Of a stretch of 43,316 nt of DNA, positions 8,160 to 16,428 are shown in pieces. The stretch spans positions 1 to 43,316 of the forward strand of contig JAFXIZ010000016.1 of the NCBI GenBank assembly GCA_017532725.1, given 5' to 3'. Origin of the DNA: Bacteroidaceae bacterium (GTDB lineage Bacteria; Bacteroidota; Bacteroidia; Bacteroidales; Barnesiellaceae_A). A program made the translations under genes and the position numbers. The first letter of the stretch is position 1. Each line of letters starts with the position of its first letter. The notes beneath the pieces were generated by a model. The model was not told the DNA's origin, ran no database searches, and saw nothing but the letters and a program-made list of their open reading frames with translations.

Positions 8160-9884
8160 ATGGAAAATTATATAGTATCAGCACGCAAATATCGCCCATC
8201 GACATTCCAATCGGTGGTAGGACAAAAGGCATTGACACAAACGCTGAAAAATGCCATTGATGCCGGTAAGTTGGCTCACGCCTACCTGTTCTGTGGACCT
8301 CGTGGTGTGGGTAAGACCTCGTGTGCCCGTATCTTTGCCAAGACTATCAACTGCCTGCATCCTACCGAAGCAGGCGAGGCGTGTAATGAGTGTGAGTCGT
8401 GCCGAGCATTCAACGAGCAACGCTCATACAACATATCGGAACTTGACGCAGCATCGAACAATAGCGTAGATGACATTCGCCAACTTGTCGATCAAGTACG
8501 CATCCCTCCCCAGATAGGAAAGTATAAGGTATATATTGTCGATGAGGTGCATATGCTATCGACTGCTGCATTCAACGCCTTCTTGAAGACCCTTGAAGAG
8601 CCGCCTCATCACGCCATATTTATATTGGCAACAACCGAGAAGCATAAGATATTACCTACCATTTTGTCGCGTTGTCAGGTATATGATTTCCAACGTATTA
8701 CTATAGCCGACATTGCCGAGCATCTGCAATATGTTGCTGCACAAGAGGGAATAGTGGCCGAGGCCGAAGCCCTTGGTGTAATAGCGCAAAAGGCCGATGG
8801 TGGTATGCGTGATGCGTTGTCGATATTCGACCAAATAGCAAGTTTTACGGCCGGCAATATTACCTATAATGCCGTAATCGAGAATTTGAATGTTCTCGAC
8901 TACGAATATTACTTCCGTCTTACCGATGCATTCTTAAGTGCCAATGTACCTGCTACATTGTTGCTTTACAAGGAGATATGCGATAAGGGCTTTGAGTCGC
9001 AACATTTTGTGAGTGGTTTGAGCAACCACTTCCGTAACTTGCTCGTAAGCAAGGATGCTGCCACACTGTCGCTACTCGAAATGGGTGAGGCAACAGCCAA
9101 GCGATATGGCGAGCAAGCCACCAAGTGCGATACCCGATTGCTTTATAAGGCAATGGACTTGAGCAATAAATGCGATCTCGATTATCGTGTGAGCAACAAC
9201 AAACGTTTCCTTGTGGAACTGATGCTCATACAGATATGTCAACTCTCGATGCCGGCCGAGCCGGTGCAAACTGTGCAGCCTGCATTGCAATCGGTGCGTA
9301 CCACTGCGGCACAGCCACAACCACAACCTGCGCCACAAGCAGCCCCTAAACCGGCGCCGGCGCAACCGGCAACGCCTCCCAAGCCGGCCCCATCGGCACA
9401 AGCATATACACCACGTCCTGCTACGCCCCGTCCTACAGCGACACCCCGAGCCGGTATGCCCGTTCCCTCAATACGCATCAATGCGCAGAAAACCGAAACT
9501 ACTGATGTGAGCGAGAAACGTCGCAATCCGTTCAATCAAGATGCCCTTGTGGCAGCGTGGCTCAAGTATGCCGAGACCATACCCGATGAGGTAGCCTTGT
9601 ATAACACTATGTTGACTCATAAGCCTACACTCAAGGGCGAGATAATGTGTCACGTCGAGATAGAGAGTACCATACAGCAATCGCTCATTACGCTTACCAA
9701 AGATGCCTTGTTGGCATTTATTCACAACGAGTTGCAAAACGATTATATCGACTTGGAAACAGAGATAAAAGTTTCGAATGAGCGTCGAGTATCGTACAAT
9801 ACAGGCGATATCCTGATAGCAATGAAAGAGGATAACCCTAATTTAGAGAAAGCCGTAGAAATGCTAAATCTTGAAATAGATTAA
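8160..9884 (+). CDS. dnaX: DNA polymerase III subunit gamma/tau
   Basis: A 574-residue clamp-loader ATPase that loads the beta sliding clamp at the replication fork. The AAA+ core has Walker A GPRGVGKT at 46-53, a four-cysteine zinc module (Cys65, Cys75, Cys78, Cys81), Walker B with DEVH at 128-131, and the SRC motif within LSRCQVYDF. After the collar domain comes a Pro/Ala/Gln-rich linker (about 363-440) and a C-terminal region of about 130 residues, so this is a tau-like long form. The sequence does not show an obvious slippery site for a shorter gamma form. It lies 20 bases after cdd on the same strand; a strong hairpin after it probably ends the transcript. Confidence 0.97.
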   Translation: MENYIVSARKYRPSTFQSVVGQKALTQTLKNAIDAGKLAHAYLFCGPRGVGKTSCARIFAKTINCLHPTEAGEACNECESCRAFNEQRSYNISELDAASNNSVDDIRQLVDQVRIPPQIGKYKVYIVDEVHMLSTAAFNAFLKTLEEPPHHAIFILATTEKHKILPTILSRCQVYDFQRITIADIAEHLQYVAAQEGIVAEAEALGVIAQKADGGMRDALSIFDQIASFTAGNITYNAVIENLNVLDYEYYFRLTDAFLSANVPATLLLYKEICDKGFESQHFVSGLSNHFRNLLVSKDAATLSLLEMGEATAKRYGEQATKCDTRLLYKAMDLSNKCDLDYRVSNNKRFLVELMLIQICQLSMPAEPVQTVQPALQSVRTTAAQPQPQPAPQAAPKPAPAQPATPPKPAPSAQAYTPRPATPRPTATPRAGMPVPSIRINAQKTETTDVSEKRRNPFNQDALVAAWLKYAETIPDEVALYNTMLTHKPTLKGEIMCHVEIESTIQQSLITLTKDALLAFIHNELQNDYIDLETEIKVSNERRVSYNTGDILIAMKEDNPNLEKAVEMLNLEID

Positions 9885-9902
9885 ATCTGTTTTGAGACGA
9901 CA

Positions 9903-9948
9903 AGGGCTTGAAATACGGCTGAATCGTAGCAATTTGCTACAAAGCCCC
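9903..9948 (+). other. Nested hairpin 3' of dnaX
   Basis: GTAGC/GCTAC (9926-9930 with 9936-9940) is nested inside GGGCTT/AAGCCC (9904-9909 with 9942-9947). It starts about 20 bases after the dnaX stop codon. No T-run follows, so it is not itself a good terminator; it could protect the 3' end of the mRNA. Confidence 0.4.
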
Positions 9949-9982
9949 ATTCTTGCTGCTGAAAATTTTAGCAAAATATTGA

Positions 9983-10014
9983 CAAAAAGCGTTGTTTCCT
10001 AACAATGCTTTTTG
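9983..10014 (+). terminator. Terminator of cdd-dnaX, overlapping the next promoter
   Basis: A 14-bp RNA stem (9983-9996 with 10001-10014, one G-U pair) closes on a 4-base loop and has the A-run/T-run edges AAAAAGC and GCTTTTT typical of a two-way terminator. Its left arm contains the -33 TTG of the asparaginase promoter. Confidence 0.7.
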
Positions 10015-10022
10015 TACTTTTG
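9992..10022 (+). promoter_or_regulatory. Asparaginase promoter
   Basis: TTG at 9992-9994 and TACTTTTG at 10015-10022 are separated by 20 bases, a full Bacteroidetes -33/-7 pair. The ATG used by the gene lies 28 bases after the box. Confidence 0.75.
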
Positions 10023-10049
10023 CCCTATCAACGAATCAAAAGCAGCACT

Positions 10050-11093
10050 ATGACAACACCTACTACATCTGTTCTGATTATCTACACCGGTGGTACAATC
10101 GGTATGACACAAAATCCCGAAACCGGTGCGTTGGAGCCTTTTGACTTCAGTCATCTTCTCGATAACGTGCCTGAATTGCGTCGTTTGGGATTCTCAATAT
10201 CGACTATCCAATTCGACCCCATTATCGATTCATCGGAAACAGAGCCTACACAATGGGCCAAGTTGGTAAGAATGATAGCCGACAATTATGATAAATATGA
10301 CGGCTTTGTAGTATTGCACGGAACAGACACGATGGCCTACACAGCATCGGCTGTGAGTTTTATGCTCGAAAACTTGGGCAAACCGGTTATCTTCACCGGC
10401 TCGCAATTGCCTATAGGTATGTTGCGCACTGACGGTAAGGAAAACCTTATTACTGCCATTGAGATTGCTGCTGACAAGGATGAGAACGGTCATCCTCGCG
10501 TACCCGAAGTATGTATATGCTTTGAAAACGCCCTTATGCGAGGCAATCGCACCAGCAAGGTCAGTTCGCAATTCTTCAATGCCTTTGTTTCGCCCAACTA
10601 TCCCCTGCTTGCTCACGTTGGTATCAACATTAACTATGATGATGTAGAGATACACTACCCCAATGATAACAAGCCTTTGAAGCCTCACTTCAATATGGAT
10701 AACAATGTAGTGGTGCTTAAGTTGTTCCCCGGTATCAGCCGTCAGGCCGTACATCAAGCACTCAACATACCGGGCCTTAAAGGAGTTGTACTCGAAACAT
10801 TCGGCTCGGGTAATGCGCCCAAGTACGATTGGTTCCTCGCCGAACTTCGCGATGCCGTAAATCGTGGCATTGTAATTGTAAACGTTACCCAATGTAGCAG
10901 TGGTAGCGTACAAATGGGACTCTATAGTACAGGAAATACCCTACAAGGAATAGGTGTGATAAGTGGTTATGACAGCACTACCGAAGCAGCCCTTGCCAAG
11001 TTGATGTTCTTGTTCGGTCACAACAAGTCGTACAGCGAGGTGGTAGAGGCAATGAGCCAGTCGTTTGTTGGTGAAGTATCCATCAAGAAATAA
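10050..11093 (+). CDS. ansA: Type I (cytoplasmic) L-asparaginase
   Basis: A 347-residue enzyme that hydrolyses asparagine to aspartate and ammonia. The catalytic threonines are in YTGGTIG at 12-18 and in HGTDTMAYT at 90-98 (Thr92-Asp93). There is no signal peptide, which fits the cytosolic low-affinity class. An in-frame ATG at 10005 would add 15 residues, but it lies upstream of the -7 box at 10015-10022, so it cannot be on the main transcript; the ATG at 10050 (MTTPTTSVL) is the start. The gene stands alone between two terminator hairpins, the downstream one shared with the convergent serS. Confidence 0.95.
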   Translation: MTTPTTSVLIIYTGGTIGMTQNPETGALEPFDFSHLLDNVPELRRLGFSISTIQFDPIIDSSETEPTQWAKLVRMIADNYDKYDGFVVLHGTDTMAYTASAVSFMLENLGKPVIFTGSQLPIGMLRTDGKENLITAIEIAADKDENGHPRVPEVCICFENALMRGNRTSKVSSQFFNAFVSPNYPLLAHVGININYDDVEIHYPNDNKPLKPHFNMDNNVVVLKLFPGISRQAVHQALNIPGLKGVVLETFGSGNAPKYDWFLAELRDAVNRGIVIVNVTQCSSGSVQMGLYSTGNTLQGIGVISGYDSTTEAALAKLMFLFGHNKSYSEVVEAMSQSFVGEVSIKK

Positions 11094-11111
11094 TTTAATC
11101 GCAATCATATA

Positions 11112-11154
11112 AAAACACAAGATGCTGACCGAGTGGGTCAGCATCTTGTGTTTT
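11112..11154. terminator. Bidirectional terminator between ansA and serS
   Basis: A perfect 19-bp inverted repeat (11112-11130 with 11136-11154) with a 5-base loop lies between two converging stop codons. Its A-run and T-run edges serve as the U-tract on both strands, ending ansA and the dcw-yqeY-serS transcript. Confidence 0.92.
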
Positions 11155-11167
11155 ATATAGAACGTTA

Positions 11168-12439
11168 TCAGTCTATTATGTCGAAGCCTGTGTAGGGAAC
11201 GAGCGCCTTGGGGATGCGTATGCCTTCGGGAGTTTGGTTATTCTCGAGCAAGGCTGCCATAATGCGAGGCAATGCCAATGCACTACCGTTGAGGGTGTGG
11301 CAAAGGTGTGTTTTCTTGTCGGCACCACGGTAGCGACATTTGAGGCGATTGGCTTGGTAACTTTCGAAGTTCGATACCGAACTTACTTCCAACCAGCGTT
11401 TTTGTGCTGCCGAATATACCTCAAAGTCGAAAGTTATAGCCGATGTGAAACTCATATCGCCACCACACAATCGCAAGATGTGCCAAGGCAATTCGAGAGC
11501 CTCAACAAGACCTTGAACGTGGTCTTTCATCTCCTCAAGTGCTGCGTATGAATGATCGGGGTGTTGTATTTGTACAATCTCCACTTTGTCAAATTGGTGC
11601 AGGCGATTCAATCCACGCACGTCCTTGCCATACGAGCCGGCTTCGCGACGGAAGCAAGCCGAGTAGGCTGTGTTCTTAACGGGTAGTTCGTTCTCGTTGA
11701 AGATGACATCGCGATAAAGGTTGGTAACAGGTACCTCGGCAGTAGGAATCAAGTATAGATTGTCGGCTGTGCAGCAGTACATTTGTCCCTCTTTGTCGGG
11801 CAATTGTCCTGTACCGTAACCCGAGGCCTCATTAACAACGTAGGGAGGTTGAATCTCAAGATAACCTGCCTCGCGAGCCTTGTCGAGGAAGAACGAGATA
11901 AGCGCACGTTGCAGACGCGCTCCCTTGCCTTTATATACGGGGAAGCCGGCACCTGTTATCTTTACGCCCAACTCAAAGTCTATCAAGTCATATTTCTTTG
12001 CCAACTCCCAGTGAGGCAATGCGTTCTCGCCCAACTCGGGGATAACGCCACCCTCTTTCTCTACGATGTTATCTTCGGCACTTTTGCCGGCGGGAACAGC
12101 ATCGCAGGGAAGGTTGGGGATAGTGAGCAGTATGTCGATAATCTCTTTTTCGGCATTTACCATAGCCTCTTCGATAGCCACATTACCGGCTTTCATCTCG
12201 GCTACACGGGCCTTGGTAGCCTCTGCCTCATCTTTCTTACCCTCTTTCATCAGTTTGCCAATCTCGGCAGCCAACTTCTTAAGTTCGGCCAAGCGAGCAT
12301 CGAGTTCGTTTTGCGATGCACGACGAGTCTTGTCAACCTCAAGGATACGTTCTATTTTCTCACGACCATCGAAGTTTTTCACAGCCAAACGAGCAATAAC
12401 CTCCTCGGTTTGGTTTTTGATAATATCTAATGTAAGCAT
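11168..12439 (-). CDS. serS: Seryl-tRNA synthetase
   Basis: A 423-residue class II synthetase that charges tRNA-Ser (and tRNA-Sec where present). The N-terminal long helical arm (about 1-108, heptad-rich) grips the tRNA variable arm. The catalytic core has motif 2 FRREAG at 263-268 and motif 3 around GSALALPRI at 385-393. The length is standard. It lies 41 bases after yqeY on the same strand, with no TAnnTTTG box and no hairpin in the gap, so it looks like the last gene of the long dcw transcript. That links a translation enzyme to division-gene transcription. Confidence 0.97.
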   Translation of the reverse strand: MLTLDIIKNQTEEVIARLAVKNFDGREKIERILEVDKTRRASQNELDARLAELKKLAAEIGKLMKEGKKDEAEATKARVAEMKAGNVAIEEAMVNAEKEIIDILLTIPNLPCDAVPAGKSAEDNIVEKEGGVIPELGENALPHWELAKKYDLIDFELGVKITGAGFPVYKGKGARLQRALISFFLDKAREAGYLEIQPPYVVNEASGYGTGQLPDKEGQMYCCTADNLYLIPTAEVPVTNLYRDVIFNENELPVKNTAYSACFRREAGSYGKDVRGLNRLHQFDKVEIVQIQHPDHSYAALEEMKDHVQGLVEALELPWHILRLCGGDMSFTSAITFDFEVYSAAQKRWLEVSSVSNFESYQANRLKCRYRGADKKTHLCHTLNGSALALPRIMAALLENNQTPEGIRIPKALVPYTGFDIID

Positions 12440-12480
12440 TTTACTTTGTTTTTATGTGTTATGGCTTTTGAGTCACTAAT

Positions 12481-12933
12481 TTATTTAGACAATAACTCTT
12501 TAACTTTTGTCGAAATGGCACGACCGTCGGCACGACCGGCAAGGCGTTTCGATGCTACGCCCATTACTTTGCCCATATCTTGAGGGCCTGTAGCACCTAC
12601 CTCGGCAATAATCGCTTGCAACTCGGTTGTAAGTTCCTCTTCCGATAGTTGTTGAGGCATATAAGCCTCTATCACGGCAGCCTCGGCAAGTTCGCTTTCG
12701 GCGAGTTCGGGGCGATTTTGCTCTTGATATATGGCGGCACTTTCACGACGTTGCTTCACCATCTTGGCAAGAATCTTCAAAGCCACGTCATCCGACAACT
12801 CTCCATTGCCACCCTTGGCAGTCTTGGCTTCGATAAACTCTTTCTTTACGCCACGAAGAGCCTCCAATTTTACTCTATCTTTTGCCAGCATTGCATTCTT
12901 AATGTCGTTGCTGATGGTATCAAAAAGACTCAT
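12481..12933 (-). CDS. YqeY/GatB-like domain protein
   Basis: A 150-residue soluble, helical protein of the YqeY family, which resembles the C-terminal tRNA-binding domain of the amidotransferase subunit GatB. Recognisable points are the N-terminal MSLFDTISNDIKNAM segment with the downstream RRESAAIY and GKVMG stretches. The cellular role of free-standing YqeY is not settled; a tRNA-linked role is assumed from the domain. It begins 12 bases after the ftsZ stop codon, a linkage common in Bacteroidales, and precedes serS. Confidence 0.92.
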   Translation of the reverse strand: MSLFDTISNDIKNAMLAKDRVKLEALRGVKKEFIEAKTAKGGNGELSDDVALKILAKMVKQRRESAAIYQEQNRPELAESELAEAAVIEAYMPQQLSEEELTTELQAIIAEVGATGPQDMGKVMGVASKRLAGRADGRAISTKVKELLSK

Positions 12934-12945
12934 ATTATATATTTT

Positions 12946-14286
12946 TTAATCACCAAAATTTATTGTTTTCGCATTGTTCTCTACGGTAGTTGTGGTTTCG
13001 GTGTTGCGCACTGTGCCGGCTACCGAGAGGCGTTGTTTGAAGTCGCTGCTTCTATTATAAGTAGGCTCGCTGTCGAAAAGTTCGAGCAGGGCATCATTAT
13101 CCATTTGCTCACGAGTGAGGATGGCTATTTGCAGACGCTTGCGCTCCATATCACGCACGGCATCAGGGCCATATATCTGTTCAACAGCCGAACTGTCTAT
13201 TTCGGCAGGCTTTATTGGCTCATTCTTGTTGCTCGACTTGGTTGTGTTGGGCGCAGGGATAGTGATGGTATCGGTGGCCTCAAAGCCCGAGGCAAGAATG
13301 GTAATCTTCATCTTATCGCCTATCTCATCGTCGAAGTAGATACCTGTGATAACGTCGGGAGCGTTGACAAACTTTGACGTAAAGGCTGTGAGTTCATCAC
13401 TCTCGGCAAGAGTCATCTGTTTCTCCTCATCGGGCGAAAGATAAACAACAATCAGCAGGTTTTTCGATGTATATATATCGGCATTCTTCAACAGCGGTGA
13501 GCGTATGGCATCCTCAATGGCCGATGTTACACGATTCTCACCCTCGCCATATCCTGTACTGATAATGGCTGTACCACCATCGAGCAGTGTGGTGCGCACA
13601 TCACGGAAGTCGCAATTGACATATCCGTCACGAATGATAATCTCAATAATACTGCCGGCAGCAGTAGCAAGTATGTCATCGGCTTTTGAGAAGGCATTCA
13701 TAAATGTGAGGTTGGGATATATCTCGCGCAGACGCTCGTTGTTGATAACCAACAGGGCATCGACGTGGGTACGCATCTCCTCGATGTACGACAAGGCTTT
13801 CTTAATCTTGGGCAGACCCTCAAAGAGGAACGGTAGTGTAACAATACCGATGGTGAGTATGCCCAATTCCTTGGCAATGCGTGCCACTACCGGAGCAGCA
13901 CCTGTACCTGTACCACCACCCATACCGGCTGTGATAAACACCATATTGGGCTTGGGGTCGGTTGTGAGCAATGCTTCGATATCTTCGGCACTCTCCTCGG
14001 CTGCCGAGCGTGCTACATCGGGTTTGTTACCGGCTCCACCACCTTTGGTTACTGTGGGGCCCAAGAGTAATCGGGTAGGGATGCCCGACTTTTCAAGTGC
14101 TTGCGAATCGGTGTTGCACACAACATAACGAATACTATCGATATTGCGCTTGTTGTACATATATTTAACAGCATTACCACCACCACCACCGACACCGATA
14201 ATCATCATTTCGGTCGATGTTGTATCCTCGATATGGGCATCATCCATATCAGTAAAGGGAGTCAGGTCTTTTATATCTTCTGCCAT
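12946..14286 (-). CDS. ftsZ: Cell division GTPase FtsZ
   Basis: A 446-residue tubulin homologue that polymerises into the Z-ring. The GTP-binding signature GGGTGTG is at 123-129, and the catalytic T7 loop NCDFRD at 224-229 carries the Asn/Asp residues that trigger GTP hydrolysis in the neighbouring subunit. An N-terminal extension of about 25 residues precedes the first strand. The C-terminal ~125 residues form a variable linker ending in NAKTINFGD. The gene follows ftsA by 32 bases in the dcw operon. Confidence 0.98.
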   Translation of the reverse strand: MAEDIKDLTPFTDMDDAHIEDTTSTEMMIIGVGGGGGNAVKYMYNKRNIDSIRYVVCNTDSQALEKSGIPTRLLLGPTVTKGGGAGNKPDVARSAAEESAEDIEALLTTDPKPNMVFITAGMGGGTGTGAAPVVARIAKELGILTIGIVTLPFLFEGLPKIKKALSYIEEMRTHVDALLVINNERLREIYPNLTFMNAFSKADDILATAAGSIIEIIIRDGYVNCDFRDVRTTLLDGGTAIISTGYGEGENRVTSAIEDAIRSPLLKNADIYTSKNLLIVVYLSPDEEKQMTLAESDELTAFTSKFVNAPDVITGIYFDDEIGDKMKITILASGFEATDTITIPAPNTTKSSNKNEPIKPAEIDSSAVEQIYGPDAVRDMERKRLQIAILTREQMDNDALLELFDSEPTYNRSSDFKQRLSVAGTVRNTETTTTVENNAKTINFGD

Positions 14287-14318
14287 AACTATATCGTGTT
14301 AATCATTTTTATTCGTAA

Positions 14319-15650
14319 TTATTCATCATTCTCACCCTCTTCGATGATGCGACCAAACTTGTCGAACCAATTTGTGAAGATATTGCCCTTCTTGGGCTTG
14401 CTCTCTTGCTTCTCTTTCTCGACGGTGATTACAATCTCTTCTTCTTCCTCCTCTTCTATTACAACGGGTTTCTCCGGCTCAACGGGTTTCTCTTGTAAGG
14501 GAGTCTTGGTGCAATCTTCTTTTGCTGCGTATAGCAAACCTACGGCCTGCATATAGTCGTTGATTTGCGAACGTTCTTTCTCGACGGCCTGAATATCCTT
14601 GCGCAATGCACCTACGCGCACCTTCAAGCCTACCAAGCGTTCTTCGAGCAGGTCGATCCAGCCGCTCAACTTGGCAGCACCACCTACCACCACAACACCG
14701 GCAGTGAGGTCTTTACTCTCAAGTCCCGAACGTTTAATTTGCTCCTCGACATTGGCTATAATCTCTTCCGAGCGAGCCTCTACGACCGAAGTGAGTTTGG
14801 CGAGGTCTATCTCTACCATATTATCGCCTTCAAATTTCAGGCGTACGTTGTTTTCGCTCTTAAATCCTTTGGCTTTGCCCGATGCAATTTTCAAATGCTC
14901 GGCTTCGCTGCTTACAAGGTTCAGGCTCATAATATCGCGAGTAATGTTGCGACCACCCATAGGCAGGGTTTCGAGCAACACGAGAGCATCGTTCTTGTAT
15001 ATCGATACGGTTGTTGTTTCGGCACCAAAGTCCACCAACATACAACCCAGCATACGTTCATCCTTCGACAATACCACATCGGCAGTTGCCAAGGCACTTG
15101 TTATGTAGCCGGCAATGGGTAGTTTCAAGCGTTCAATGATACAACGGTCAATATTACGTTTCAACACCGGCTTGGCTGTGATGGCTTTATAGTGAGCCTC
15201 TATAGTTGTTCCTGTTACGCCGGTGGCTATGCGCTCGGCGCGACCATCGATGATGTAGCCTGTCGATACGATATCCAGCGTATCGATTGTTGTGGGCAGC
15301 ATTGCACGACATTCATCTTTCAACTTCTGAACGTGGGCTTGTTTGATGATGCTGTCTTCGTGGAATGATCGGTTTGTAACCTTCTCTTCGGCCGATACCG
15401 ATACACCACCCACACCTACATAAGTCTTTACAATCTTGGCAGGGGCCAATCGGTTTTCGAGTTTCATTTTTATTCTCTTGATGCAAGAGAATACCTCATC
15501 GACATTCTGAACACAGCCACGCTTGATAATGTTGGTGGCATTTTCATTCTCAATGGCCGAAACGACAAGCATTCCGTTCTCATCTCGGTAACCGGCAATA
15601 CCAACAATCTTGGAACTGCCTAATTCTATAGCTACAATATACTCACTCAT
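14319..15650 (-). CDS. ftsA: Cell division protein FtsA
   Basis: A 443-residue actin-fold ATPase that ties FtsZ filaments to the membrane. The phosphate-1 motif is near the N-terminus (ELGSSKIVGIAG, about 9-20). The 1C domain region (about 80-165) replaces actin subdomain 1B. A low-complexity stretch of glutamates (about 390-405) is followed by a short C-terminal helix with GNIFTNWFDKFG (about 422-433), the likely amphipathic membrane anchor. Its start overlaps the end of ftsQ by 8 bases. Confidence 0.96.
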   Translation of the reverse strand: MSEYIVAIELGSSKIVGIAGYRDENGMLVVSAIENENATNIIKRGCVQNVDEVFSCIKRIKMKLENRLAPAKIVKTYVGVGGVSVSAEEKVTNRSFHEDSIIKQAHVQKLKDECRAMLPTTIDTLDIVSTGYIIDGRAERIATGVTGTTIEAHYKAITAKPVLKRNIDRCIIERLKLPIAGYITSALATADVVLSKDERMLGCMLVDFGAETTTVSIYKNDALVLLETLPMGGRNITRDIMSLNLVSSEAEHLKIASGKAKGFKSENNVRLKFEGDNMVEIDLAKLTSVVEARSEEIIANVEEQIKRSGLESKDLTAGVVVVGGAAKLSGWIDLLEERLVGLKVRVGALRKDIQAVEKERSQINDYMQAVGLLYAAKEDCTKTPLQEKPVEPEKPVVIEEEEEEEIVITVEKEKQESKPKKGNIFTNWFDKFGRIIEEGENDE

Positions 15651-16428
15651 ATGATGATAATTTTTTCTTTGTCCATATCTTATGTCTGTATTTCTTATCT
15701 TGGCGCGAGCAAACTATCTGGTCTTTGTACTTGACCGATATAGTGTCGTAAACATTCCAGCCCACTTGGGGTATTATCTGTTCGTAGATAGCAAGTAGGG
15801 CGCGCATCTTATTTTCGTAATTATCCAAACTGCCCAAGGCCAACACTTGGTCGCCCACGCGAGGATGCAACAGTACCTCGTGTTGAGGCGTAATGGCTAT
15901 TTGTGTTACTTGCGCACGCCAAAAGTCGTGTCCTGTAATGTACTCGATAAGGGGTATAAGCATCTGTGCCGATAGTGTGTCATCTACATAACCTGTTACC
16001 AACGGTACATAATCGACATACATTGTGTCAACGGCAAGTTCCTTGCCATTGTCGTCGATATAGTATGTTTTACCTTCATCGGTATATACTCGCATAATAG
16101 GGTTGCGTTGCGAAACCTTGAGATATACATCTCCGTTATCCTCTTGGTAACATTCTACCTCCTTGAGTAGGTCGATTTCTCTTACGCATCGTTCTATTGC
16201 GGCTGTGTTGATGTCGCGCTTGGGTTTGCCTTGTGGCGATAGATGAGCCTTGCCTATATATGCATATAGGTCATCGGCCGAAATCAAATCGCTCTTGGCA
16301 CTATCTGTAACCGATATATAAAAATGTTGACATACGATGTCGCTATCTTTGTTTCCCCACAAGATAAAGGAGGTAACAAGATATGCCAAAAGCACAATCA
16401 ATGCCAATATTTTCAATATCCGTTTCAT
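15643..16428 (-). CDS. ftsQ: Cell division protein FtsQ
   Basis: A 261-residue bitopic protein: a short cytoplasmic N-terminus, one membrane segment (about 6-24), then a periplasmic region whose first part (about 30-110) fits a POTRA-like domain. FtsQ bridges early and late divisome proteins, including FtsL and the FtsW/FtsI synthase. Sequence similarity in this family is low, so identification rests on topology, size and its position between murC and ftsA. The basic C-terminal tail (YRHKIWTKKKLSSYE) is unusual for a periplasmic end. Its start codon overlaps the murC stop by one base (TAATG). Confidence 0.88.
   Translation of the reverse strand: MKRILKILALIVLLAYLVTSFILWGNKDSDIVCQHFYISVTDSAKSDLISADDLYAYIGKAHLSPQGKPKRDINTAAIERCVREIDLLKEVECYQEDNGDVYLKVSQRNPIMRVYTDEGKTYYIDDNGKELAVDTMYVDYVPLVTGYVDDTLSAQMLIPLIEYITGHDFWRAQVTQIAITPQHEVLLHPRVGDQVLALGSLDNYENKMRALLAIYEQIIPQVGWNVYDTISVKYKDQIVCSRQDKKYRHKIWTKKKLSSYE

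Noticed and set aside
12440..12480. A riboswitch or T-box leader before serS
   Set aside because: The gap is only 41 bases and has no stem or T-box sequence.
12649..13377. 242-codon plus-strand frame across the yqeY-ftsZ junction
   Set aside because: Antisense to two conserved genes, with no promoter and no recognisable protein features.
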